Of a DNA stretch of 37,699 nucleotides, positions 1-7,672 are shown piece by piece. Both the position numbers and the translations under genes were made by a program. A model generated the notes under the pieces. It did not search any database and was not told where the DNA came from. It worked only from the letters and a program-made list of their open reading frames with translations. Positions within the stretch are counted from its first letter, which is position 1. The number at the start of each line of letters is the position of its first letter. Location of the stretch: contig WAMJ01000224.1 in NCBI GenBank assembly GCA_015522385.1, forward strand, positions 1-37,699. The letters are read 5' to 3'. The DNA comes from Candidatus Heimdallarchaeota archaeon (GTDB taxonomy: Archaea > Asgardarchaeota > Heimdallarchaeia > Heimdallarchaeales > Kariarchaeaceae).

Positions 1-2
1 CT

Positions 3-1913
3 ACACCTGTACAGTTCTGGATAGGTGCAGAATTCTACAGAAAGGCGTACAAAGCAGCAAAACATAAAGCAGCAACAATGGACACGCTCGTTGTCCTCGG
101 TACTTCTGCTGCTTATTTCTACGGAATATTTGTGATGATCTACATGCTTGTCAACCCTGCATTTAAGGGAGAAGTATTCTTCGAGACCTCAGCACTCCTC
201 ATCACCTTCATCGTCCTCGGAAAGTATCTTGAGGCAAGTGCCAAAGGAAGAACTTCAGAGGCAATCAAGAAGCTGCTGTCACTTCAGGCGAAATCCGCAA
301 TCCTCCTCACCCTTGATGAGAACGGAGAGGTTGTAGGAGAGGAAGAGATTTCCGCTGACCTCATCCAAAAGGGAGATATCCTGAAGGTCTATCCGGGAGA
401 GAAGATACCCACCGACGGAGTCATCGTCTACGGTTCATCCGCAATTGATGAGTCAATGGTCACAGGTGAGTCAATGCCCCTCAATAAGACAGTTGGTGAC
501 GAGGTAATCGGAGCCACAGTCAATCAGCAGGGAGTGCTTCACGTCAAGGCGACGAAGGTTGGAGGTGAGACAGCTCTCGCACAGATAGTCAAGCTAGTAC
601 AGGATGCACAGACCTCCAAGGCCCCAATTCAAGACTTGGCGGACAAAATCTCATCGGTCTTCGTCCCAATTGTCGTCTTCATCGCAATTGCAGACTTCAT
701 CATCTGGTACACCCTTATATCACTGGGTGTGGTTCCCCAGAGTTGGTTGCTAGAGGGTACTGGACCATTCCTCTTCTCGTTCATTCTTGCCGTGACAGTT
801 CTCGTCATTGCCTGTCCTTGTGCTCTTGGTCTGGCGACACCGACAGCGGTTATGGTTGGAACGGGAATCGGTGCAGAGAACAACATCCTGATCAAGGGTG
901 GAGAGCCATTGGAGACCGCCCACAACATCAGTGCAATTATCCTTGACAAGACAGGTACGATCACCCATGGTAAGCCAGAGATGACCGATATCATACCCGT
1001 TGAAGGAGTCGACGAAAATGACCTAATCTTCTATGCAGCATCAGCAGAATCCGGATCAGAACACCCCTTGGGTAAGACAATTGCCAACTATGGTAAGGAG
1101 CATCTCAAGATGATTGACACACCTACCGAGTTTGAGGCAATAACAGGTAAGGGTATCAGAGCAGTTGTTAGTGAAAAACAGGTATATATTGGGACAAGGG
1201 ATCTGATGGCAGAGAAGGGTATTGCTGTGCCCAATGACCTCGAGAAGAAGATGGTCGAGCTCGAGGAGAATGGGAAGACCGCAATGCTTGTTGGACTAGA
1301 GGACAGGGTCATAGGAGTTATCGCAGTTGCAGACACGGTGAAACCTGACTCCAAGAAGGCAATACAGCAGATGAAGAAGATGGGTATTGAAGTGTGGATG
1401 GTCACTGGTGACAACATCAGAACTGCAAATGCAATTGCCAAGGAGGTGGGTATTGACCACGTCTTCGCACAGGTACTTCCACAGGACAAGGCGTCCAAGG
1501 TCAAGGAACTCCAAGAGAAAGGGCACGTTGTGGCTATGGTCGGTGATGGAATCAACGACTCCCCCGCCCTCGCACAGGCAGACATCGGTATCGCCATCGG
1601 CGCAGGTACAGATGTGGCGATCGAGACCGCGGATATGGTGCTCATGAGGAGTGAATTATCAGATGTAGTAGTAGCCATTGATCTCTCCAAGAAGACATTC
1701 AACAGGATCAAGCTCAACTTCATGTGGGCATTCGGATACAACGTTGCTGGTATCCCTCTAGCAGCAGGACTCTTCATCCCCCTGATCCACTACATCACAG
1801 GCTCTACCTTCGTCCTGCCTCCAGCAGTTGCGGGAGCAGCAATGGCACTTTCTTCGGTGTCTGTAGTGACCAGTTCACTACTGCTGAAAAGGTACAAGAA
1901 GCCAGAGTTCTAG
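3..1913 (+). CDS. copA: Cu+-exporting P1B-type ATPase, 5' truncated by window edge
   Basis: This is the C-terminal two thirds of a copper-translocating P-type ATPase, which uses ATP to export Cu+ across the cytoplasmic membrane. The reading frame is open from base 3, and the residues before the first ATG at 78 (TPVQFW, then [18 protein letters not shown]) are typical CopA sequence, so the gene starts outside the window and 78 is not its start. Visible motifs are the TGES actuator loop (462-473), the membrane CPC metal site (813-821), the DKTGT phosphorylation site (945-959), the HP motif of the nucleotide domain (1062-1067) and GDGIND (1542-1559). The last helix pair carries the YN and MxxSS residues expected for Cu+ pumps. 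N-terminal metal-binding domains, if any, lie off-window. A PadR-type regulator follows after 12 bases, suggesting a co-transcribed copper-response pair. The family assignment is firm; Cu+ rather than Ag+ is from family knowledge. Confidence 0.96.
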   Translation, partial: TPVQFWIGAEFYRKAYKAAKHKAATMDTLVVLGTSAAYFYGIFVMIYMLVNPAFKGEVFFETSALLITFIVLGKYLEASAKGRTSEAIKKLLSLQAKSAILLTLDENGEVVGEEEISADLIQKGDILKVYPGEKIPTDGVIVYGSSAIDESMVTGESMPLNKTVGDEVIGATVNQQGVLHVKATKVGGETALAQIVKLVQDAQTSKAPIQDLADKISSVFVPIVVFIAIADFIIWYTLISLGVVPQSWLLEGTGPFLFSFILAVTVLVIACPCALGLATPTAVMVGTGIGAENNILIKGGEPLETAHNISAIILDKTGTITHGKPEMTDIIPVEGVDENDLIFYAASAESGSEHPLGKTIANYGKEHLKMIDTPTEFEAITGKGIRAVVSEKQVYIGTRDLMAEKGIAVPNDLEKKMVELEENGKTAMLVGLEDRVIGVIAVADTVKPDSKKAIQQMKKMGIEVWMVTGDNIRTANAIAKEVGIDHVFAQVLPQDKASKVKELQEKGHVVAMVGDGINDSPALAQADIGIAIGAGTDVAIETADMVLMRSELSDVVVAIDLSKKTFNRIKLNFMWAFGYNVAGIPLAAGLFIPLIHYITGSTFVLPPAVAGAAMALSSVSVVTSSLLLKRYKKPEF

Positions 1914-1925
1914 GGGGTAGGCAAA

Positions 1926-2240
1926 ATGGAGATGTTTTCCCTGCAGAGTCTGTACCGGGTGCTTGTAATCTTCCTCCTCCACGAGAGAGGATTGACAGGA
2001 TACGAGATCATCTCTTCAATTGGAGAGAGGGTAGGGAAGAAACCGAGCAATGGGAAAATATACCCCTTCCTGAACAAGTTAGAGGATATGGGTGTTGTTC
2101 GACTGTCCAAGGAAGACCAGGACGGTCGGTGCAGGGGCACGTATTACCTGACTGAGAAAGGTAGGGAATTGCACGAAGACCTAGTCCATAGGCTCAGAAA
2201 CATCTTCCAGCCGCACCTTATGAATTCATCTTCTACCTAG
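1926..2240 (+). CDS. Small PadR-family winged-helix transcriptional regulator
   Basis: This 104-residue protein is a single PadR/MarR-like winged helix. It has an N-terminal helix (LQSLYRVLVIFLLHERGLTGYEI), a recognition-helix region with the PadR hallmark G-K-I-Y-P-x-L-x-x-L (about residues 43-52), and a wing ending in YYLTEKGRE (about 77-85). PadR proteins are usually ligand-responsive repressors that bind palindromes near their own promoter. The gene starts 12 bases after the copA stop, behind a G-rich stretch, so it is probably co-transcribed with copA and may report copper or envelope stress. There is a single Cys (in GRCRG) in the wing and His residues near the C terminus, which is thin evidence for metal sensing. 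Family call is confident; copper linkage is inferred only from position. Confidence 0.88.
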   Translation: MEMFSLQSLYRVLVIFLLHERGLTGYEIISSIGERVGKKPSNGKIYPFLNKLEDMGVVRLSKEDQDGRCRGTYYLTEKGRELHEDLVHRLRNIFQPHLMNSSST

Positions 2241-2398
2241 ATAAGATCTAGAACTACTATCCATATAATTTTAGGAAATATTTTCCACTTAATTTCACCA
2301 TACATAACACAGTACTGCTTCTTGGTGGTAAGGAGTTAGTCAATTGACTGTTAGATAGTTTGGTCTATACACATATGGACTATCTTCTATCCACCATG

Positions 2399-2406
2399 TT
2401 TAATAG
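2399..2406 (+). promoter_or_regulatory. TATA-like box for the TPR gene
   Basis: The box TTTAATAG is centred about 27 bases before the GTG at 2430. The spacing fits a leaderless archaeal promoter and supports GTG 2430 as the start. Confidence 0.45.
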
Positions 2407-2429
2407 TAGTGTGAAATATAAGTATAATT

Positions 2430-3875
2430 GTGATTGTGGATTCACCCGTCATCGAAGGAGTCGAAAAATACGACTTAGATAGTGCTTACGGTGCGATACA
2501 GCGGATGGATGGACAATCACGCGCAGTCTTTGAAAGTTATATTTTACTATGGACAGGAAGGTACGAAAATGGACGGGAAATCCTCAGTACTGTCGACCAG
2601 AATGAGCTCTCCAGTACTATGAAGTACTTTTACCATCTTATCGAAGGCAATCTGAATTTCTACATGGGCAATTTTACAGATAATTTTTCTCAAGCAATTC
2701 AGGAGATAGATAGATCTACAATTTCCGCGGAGGATCTAAGATTTCTTGATGGGAGGTTAGCTCACTTGGAAGCAACCCATCATACTTCACGTGGTGAACT
2801 CAAAAAAGCAAAGGAGAAGTATAAGCAGTCACTTCTATTCAAGGGAGAGATAAATGATAACTTTGGAAAGCTCATGACTATGAACAATCTTGCCATGACA
2901 TACTTCAAGGAAGGAGATATCATGGAGGCAGTGGCTCTATTGGAGGAGTGTCTTTCACTTGTAGAAGTCTACAACGGCAATCCAATCTGCCCTACAGTCT
3001 TCATGAATCTTGCCATTGTAGAATTTCATATGGGATGGATAATTAAGGCTAAGCGCAATATTCATAAGGCAATAGCATGTTTTGGAAAAGATATTGGAAA
3101 GGACTTCATTGCAACATCTTACAAGGTACTCGGACAAGTAGAAATAGCTCTGCAGAACTACAGTGAGGGAATGTACAACCTCTATAAGGCACAGAAGCTC
3201 TTCGATGAGTTATCCAATCCATACGAATCATTCGATAACCTGTTTGAAATCTGCAGAGTGAAAATCATGCGACATGAAGAATGTACGGGGGAGATCGACA
3301 GGTTGATGAAATACGATGATATTCTAGACATCCCGATCAAGAAAGTACTAATCCAAAGCCTTTCCCTGTCCAAAAAGTCGCTAATTCAGAAAATCGGAGC
3401 CTTGAACATGCTAGAGCAGATACTCAATAAAAATACGGGTTCATTCATTCTCGATATTCAGATCCTCACTGCAATCCTCACCATAAGGATAGATCTGGAG
3501 ATGTACGAGCGCAATCGCGAGAACTACATCAAGATCAAGAAATATATCAATCGTCTTCAAACTATTGCTCAGAAACAGAATTCAGATTACCTTCTGCTCA
3601 ACACCACGATGTTCTCGGCGATGTTACAACTGGTTCATGGTGATGTCGATAATGCCCTCATTAGCGTCAATGAAGTAGTCAGGAAAGCCTCCACGATGGG
3701 TAATTTGAATCTCCTCTCTATCATGGAGAGACAGTACTCAGAGTTCGAAGAAACAGCATCTCGGTGGTCGACAATTCTTGGAAGGAACCCCGAATTCGTC
3801 AGGCAGAAAAGCGAGAAGGATATCAGAGACTACCTGGAAAGAGTGGCCAATGTGATCAACAGGGACTTCATCTGA
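2430..3875 (+). CDS. Tetratricopeptide-repeat protein, cytosolic
   Basis: This 481-residue soluble protein is made almost wholly of paired amphipathic helices. Clear TPR units lie around residues 150-260, for example the helix pairs beginning MTMNNLAMTYFKEGDIMEAV, then VFMNLAIVEFHMGWIIKAKR and YKVLGQVEIALQNYSEGMYN. It has no signal peptide, membrane segment or catalytic motif. TPR arrays act as scaffolds for protein-protein contacts; the partner here is unknown. The GTG start is chosen because a TATA-like box sits 27 bases upstream, giving a leaderless transcript; a second GTG at 2436 is also possible. It stands alone, separated by about 190 bases from the PadR gene. TPR is confident for the middle, weaker toward the C-terminal third, which could be divergent repeats of a regulatory-protein type. 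Confidence 0.85.
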   Translation: MIVDSPVIEGVEKYDLDSAYGAIQRMDGQSRAVFESYILLWTGRYENGREILSTVDQNELSSTMKYFYHLIEGNLNFYMGNFTDNFSQAIQEIDRSTISAEDLRFLDGRLAHLEATHHTSRGELKKAKEKYKQSLLFKGEINDNFGKLMTMNNLAMTYFKEGDIMEAVALLEECLSLVEVYNGNPICPTVFMNLAIVEFHMGWIIKAKRNIHKAIACFGKDIGKDFIATSYKVLGQVEIALQNYSEGMYNLYKAQKLFDELSNPYESFDNLFEICRVKIMRHEECTGEIDRLMKYDDILDIPIKKVLIQSLSLSKKSLIQKIGALNMLEQILNKNTGSFILDIQILTAILTIRIDLEMYERNRENYIKIKKYINRLQTIAQKQNSDYLLLNTTMFSAMLQLVHGDVDNALISVNEVVRKASTMGNLNLLSIMERQYSEFEETASRWSTILGRNPEFVRQKSEKDIRDYLERVANVINRDFI

Positions 3876-4155
3876 GGATCTTAATCACCTCAGCAGACCC
3901 TCGGTATCCCTTCTATCCGTGTACTATGCGAAATACTTACCCCCAATAGAGAGTAACCCTTCCATACGGAACTTCCGAACCTTAGTATTCCTGACTACTG
4001 TCCCCTCTCAAGAAGTTGGCGAGTATCATCCTTGGAATTAGGAGTGAGGAGAACCTAACTGAAATGGATCCATTGTGCATATTGATCTCGTTAACTGTAA
4101 GACCACTAATCCGTCATATCGCAAAGTTTAGATCTATGAATAAGAGCAAACAGTT
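3876..4155. other. Intergenic region without a recognisable gene
   Basis: This 280-base gap follows the TPR gene. Short open frames in it have no hydrophobic pattern, motif or start signal that would support a gene. I see no tRNA fold or strong inverted repeat. Confidence 0.5.
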
Positions 4156-4371
4156 GTGCATTTTAAACTTGGTGACGAACCCCTCTGTGGTCGAGGGAAT
4201 ATCCTGACTACAGAACTTGACAAGATATCATGTCCTGATTGCGAGGGGATCATCCACAGGGTTGAGAAGAAGATAGAGAGAGGGGAGGATCTCAGTACAC
4301 ATGATCAGAATGTCCTAGATACAATAATGAACTCAGTGAGGGTAGACTACTGTAAGACTTTTGATCACTGA
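4156..4371 (+). CDS. Small Cys/His protein, possible zinc-binding
   Basis: This 71-residue frame starts with GTG and reads MHFKLGDEPLCGRGN near the N terminus, followed about 14 residues later by SCPDCEG. A His, a Cys, a stretch of about 14-18 residues and then CxxC is the pattern of small single-zinc proteins known from archaea and viruses, often annotated as hypothetical. The rest is a charged helix. The start is uncertain: there is no clear TATA box at the right distance and no Shine-Dalgarno. It sits alone between the TPR gene and the convergent LRR gene. The alternative is a chance frame; the ordered H-C-CxxC spacing is the only reason to keep it. Confidence 0.42.
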   Translation: MHFKLGDEPLCGRGNILTTELDKISCPDCEGIIHRVEKKIERGEDLSTHDQNVLDTIMNSVRVDYCKTFDH

Positions 4372-4565
4372 CCTACGGTAATGGTAAAATGAAGATAGGG
4401 GAGTCATGAATAGGGGCAATAGTCTTGATAGAGGCATCGGTAAGAATTTATGGAACCTCCTTAATCCACTAAGATTTCAGTATGTGTGTGTTTAGAACTG
4501 GTGCAATAATATGTCTGTAAATTTTAGGGTAGAAGTTATCGGAAGTGCTTAGCAATTCAGAAAGG

Positions 4566-6986
4566 TCACAACTGTTCCTTGATCAAATATACCCTATCCT
4601 CAAGCACTTCTTTGTTGATCCGTTTGAAGATAAAGAAGGTCAGGAGTAAACCTAGAGTCACCAGCCCGCCAATGAAAGCGTAGGTGAGCGTCGATGGATC
4701 GAACGACCCCGCATTCTTCTGTAGAAATTCAGTAGCCTGCCCGACATAACCAATAGCAGTGGAAAGGATGCTCCACACAACGAGGATAACGGCCAGAGCA
4801 TTGGCGTGCTGGTTTTTGTACTTCTGCATGACTTGGAACCTATTCTTCCTTACTACAGGGAGTGTGTGGCTCTTGCTGGTGGTAACGACATCTGCCTCTT
4901 CCTTCCGCTCATCCTCGAAGTAGAGCTTCACAATGTAGTTTATCGTGATGTTGTCCAGTCCTTGAGGATGATCCCCAATATCGATACTGTACACATCCGT
5001 CAACCACGTACTGTGCGGGTTCTTCTGTGTCGCCTCATACTCCCGCTCACTATTTGGCTCGAAGATGTGGTCGAATTCGTAACTCTGCTGCCACGGCATA
5101 TCTATTTTGATCTTGATCCGCTTGACGGGGGGGTTAGGGGTGAGCTTGTTGACCGGGAAGGTCATGTAGTTTAGGTTAGCCCCATCGTAGGAACTGACCA
5201 TATTATTTACCCTGATCTTAAGGTAGCGTTCGTCATGGTGAAGGAGAACGGGAAATTCAAGGAACCACAACGGAGGAACATCGTGCTGCTCCTTCCGCAG
5301 ATGCTTGTAATCATGCTCGATGTCCGACTCGATGTTGTTCGCACCGCCGATGAAATTGAAGAGTGAAAAGTTCGTCGTCCTTGCAATTGACTTCTCGGTG
5401 AGAAACCTCAACTTCCAGCTCTTGTAGTACTCACTCTCTTTATATTCACGAGTTATGATCTTTTCTCGAACCTCTGCCCAGAAGTCTGCGATGCTCCGGT
5501 GAAGAACACCCCAGTACCGTCCGGGGATAGGCTGGAAATTCTTCGCCATCTCGCTGACCCTTCTCACTAACCAGTACTGATTGAAGGGGCCAAGCCCTGC
5601 GGCCCTGAATGCCTTCTCAGGATCGAGCTCGAAAAGCTTGTCCAGAACCTTGTCCACATCCATAGGGTACCCAGTCTTAGGGTAGATTTCTGCAGACTTT
5701 ATCAAGTACTCACAAGCTAACTCCTTCTCCTTCTTGTCAAAGTGGTACTTCGCGAGGTCGTAGTATATCGCAGCCATGTCCTCGGGATTGCTGTCCACCT
5801 TCAAGTCGATTTCTGTGAAGATCGCCTTGGCCTTATCCAGAGCAGCAAGAGCCTCCACGAACTTCCTTGTCTTCCTGTAGGTATTTCCTATACTCGCATG
5901 CAGCCTTCCCATGCTGAGGTAGATATCACGCATCGATGGATCGGTGATCTCGGTTCCCTCGGTCAGCTTGAGGTAGATCTGTACACCTTTGGAATAGTGG
6001 TCAAATGCGGTATTGAATTGTCCTAACTCGGAGTAGGAATAGCCCACTGTGTTGTAGACCTCGGCCTGTTGCTCAGGTGTGAAGGACGAGATGTCTGACA
6101 TAGACCATACATCGATGATCGATTGCCACTCCTCCTTTTCAATGAAGTACGAGGAGAAGGAGAAGAACATGTCGTATCCCCTCGGTATCTGAGTAATCCG
6201 CCGGAGATAGTCAATGATCTCCGAGTTGCTCATCATTGTCAGGGAGTTGCCCACAAAACTGACGTCTCTGAGATGGGGCATCCTGTCAAGACCATATGGA
6301 AGGAAGGCCAGTCGATTGTCCCACAGACCCAGACGCTCCAGCATGATCTGGCTGTAGTCCGAGCTCACTAGATTGAGCTCTGTCAGCTGGTTCCCGTGAA
6401 GGTAGAGTTCCCTGAGGTTTGAGCCTGGCTCAATCACCATTGTCAATTTATTGTAAAGGTTCTGACCCAGATTGAGATACCAGAGACTCATCATCGACTC
6501 CACCTTGATCGGTAAAGTCTGCAACAGGTTGTTCTGTAGCTCGAGGATCTGGATTCCGCTCATGTCTGACAAGGAAGATGGAAGTTCCTCCAACCTGTTA
6601 GCAGCAAGCCTGAGGACCTGTAGTGATCCCATACCAATCACCTCCTCAGATAGCGAGGTAATGAAGTTCTGTGAGGCGTCAAGTTCCTCCAGTAGAGGCA
6701 GGGAATACAAGGAACTCGGAAGATCTACGAGCTCGTTGTTGTGTATTATCAACTCCCTTAGGTTCTCCAAGCTTTCGAAGGAATTGGGCAGCTCCTTCAG
6801 GTAGTTATGGGAGATATCCAATTTCTTCAAAGAGGTGAAGGTAAAGAGTTGATCCGGTAATTCGGCTAGTCTCAGCCCGGATAGATCAAGCTCAATAATT
6901 CTACCCTCTGAGTCAAAGGTCGCGATTTGGTCAGATACCACACCATATGGCTCGAGCATCTGAACCAAGTTCTCATGATCGCTCAT
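4566..6986 (-). CDS. LRR-TPR protein with two C-terminal membrane helices
   Basis: This 806-residue protein is modular. Residues about 29-270 hold roughly ten leucine-rich repeats of 22-23 residues (LxxLxLxxNxLxxLPxx type, for example LKKLDISHNYLKELPNSF). Residues about 290-440 hold TPR-like helix pairs, including VYNTVGYSYSELGQFNTAFD and MAAIYYDLAKYHFDKKEKEL. A middle region of about 280 residues, rich in W and Y and ending in beta-like sequence, is unrecognised. Two membrane helices close the protein (about 730-750 and 772-793), followed by a short charged tail. There is no signal peptide, so most of the protein is likely cytosolic and tethered at its C terminus. LRR and TPR are both protein-binding modules, so a membrane scaffold is inferred. 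GGAGG lies about 4 bases before the ATG. Large LRR proteins of this sort are frequent in Asgard archaea. Confidence 0.88.
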   Translation of the reverse strand: MSDHENLVQMLEPYGVVSDQIATFDSEGRIIELDLSGLRLAELPDQLFTFTSLKKLDISHNYLKELPNSFESLENLRELIIHNNELVDLPSSLYSLPLLEELDASQNFITSLSEEVIGMGSLQVLRLAANRLEELPSSLSDMSGIQILELQNNLLQTLPIKVESMMSLWYLNLGQNLYNKLTMVIEPGSNLRELYLHGNQLTELNLVSSDYSQIMLERLGLWDNRLAFLPYGLDRMPHLRDVSFVGNSLTMMSNSEIIDYLRRITQIPRGYDMFFSFSSYFIEKEEWQSIIDVWSMSDISSFTPEQQAEVYNTVGYSYSELGQFNTAFDHYSKGVQIYLKLTEGTEITDPSMRDIYLSMGRLHASIGNTYRKTRKFVEALAALDKAKAIFTEIDLKVDSNPEDMAAIYYDLAKYHFDKKEKELACEYLIKSAEIYPKTGYPMDVDKVLDKLFELDPEKAFRAAGLGPFNQYWLVRRVSEMAKNFQPIPGRYWGVLHRSIADFWAEVREKIITREYKESEYYKSWKLRFLTEKSIARTTNFSLFNFIGGANNIESDIEHDYKHLRKEQHDVPPLWFLEFPVLLHHDERYLKIRVNNMVSSYDGANLNYMTFPVNKLTPNPPVKRIKIKIDMPWQQSYEFDHIFEPNSEREYEATQKNPHSTWLTDVYSIDIGDHPQGLDNITINYIVKLYFEDERKEEADVVTTSKSHTLPVVRKNRFQVMQKYKNQHANALAVILVVWSILSTAIGYVGQATEFLQKNAGSFDPSTLTYAFIGGLVTLGLLLTFFIFKRINKEVLEDRVYLIKEQL

Positions 6987-7303
6987 CGACCCTCCTTATT
7001 ACTATCTGTATTTAAGTATTATACATCCCTATGAATAGCACCGTATATAACCAATAGACCTGAAAATTATCAATTCAAGGAGGAGACACAGTTTATAGGC
7101 AGATTATATTTTTATTCAGTTTTCAAGTACAGAATGGTATTTGAATGATATACACCTTACCACCTATTCGAACGGTACAGACAATAGAGTATGTGGAATA
7201 TCTCTGCACGAGACCCACAAAAATCAATGGAAGAAGATCAACTCTGAGCACCACACCGAAACGTGTAGAAAAATAATAAATAATAGTCCAGAAGTATGAA
7301 ATC
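6987..7303. other. Divergent intergenic region between LRR gene and speD operon
   Basis: This 317-base AT-rich spacer separates two outward-facing genes. It holds a TATA-like box for the LRR gene (rc ATTTAAGTAT, 7010-7019) and one for speD (7272-7283). Short frames inside it look like chance. No RNA gene was recognised. Confidence 0.55.
7272..7283 (+). promoter_or_regulatory. TATA-like box of the speD operon
   Basis: AATAATAAATAA is centred about 27 bases upstream of GTG 7304. With no Shine-Dalgarno before that GTG, this predicts a leaderless mRNA starting at or next to the start codon. Confidence 0.55.
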
Positions 7304-7672
7304 GTGACACTAGGTTTTTCCATCCTACTAGATCTCAGGGGCGTTCAGAATTTGGATTTTCATAAGGCTTCCACCATCGAAGATATAATATCAGGTGCTG
7401 TCACGCACGCTGGAATGACCATGATTGACCTATCCTCTCACCAGTTCTCCGAGCAACAGGAGAACCCATCGGAGATCGGAGGTACAACGGCCTTCGCCTT
7501 GCTCGAAGAGAGTCATATCTCTGTGCACACATGGCCGGAAACTGGTCAGGTGGTTGTGGACATCTTCTCGTGCAGTGACCTTGATAGTGCAGAGAGGGCT
7601 CGTGACTACTTCATGAATAGTATCACTCATGAAACAGAGAAGACGACAATCATACGGAGGGGCGAGTTTTGA
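7304..7672 (+). CDS. speD: S-adenosylmethionine decarboxylase proenzyme, pyruvoyl type (SpeD)
   Basis: SpeD decarboxylates S-adenosylmethionine to the aminopropyl donor used in polyamine synthesis. It self-cleaves to make a pyruvoyl cofactor. This 122-residue protein is full length for the short prokaryotic class. The cleavage site is E69-S70 in LLEESHISVHTWPE, and the processing and catalytic residues His75, Glu79 and Cys90 sit exactly 7 positions beyond those known for Thermotoga SpeD (S63, H68, E72, C83). The usual Ser of the processing site (S55 in Thermotoga) is Thr62 here. The GTG start follows a TATA-like box at leaderless spacing. The stop overlaps the TTG start of the next gene by 4 bases (TTGA), so the two are translationally coupled. 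Some SpeD homologues act instead as ornithine or arginine decarboxylases; the adjacent aminopropyltransferase-like gene favours the classical role. Confidence 0.93.
   Translation: MTLGFSILLDLRGVQNLDFHKASTIEDIISGAVTHAGMTMIDLSSHQFSEQQENPSEIGGTTAFALLEESHISVHTWPETGQVVVDIFSCSDLDSAERARDYFMNSITHETEKTTIIRRGEF

Noticed and set aside
1088..1777. 229-codon minus-strand frame opposite copA
   Set aside because: It is the antisense shadow of a strongly conserved P-type ATPase; its Ser/Ile-rich sequence has no motif.
4016..4207. 63-codon plus-strand frame
   Set aside because: It overlaps the better supported Cys/His frame and shows no motif, promoter or hydrophobic pattern.
7123..7323. 66-codon minus-strand frame in the speD promoter region
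   Set aside because: It covers the speD TATA box and start; its aromatic-rich sequence is what AT-rich spacer DNA yields by chance.
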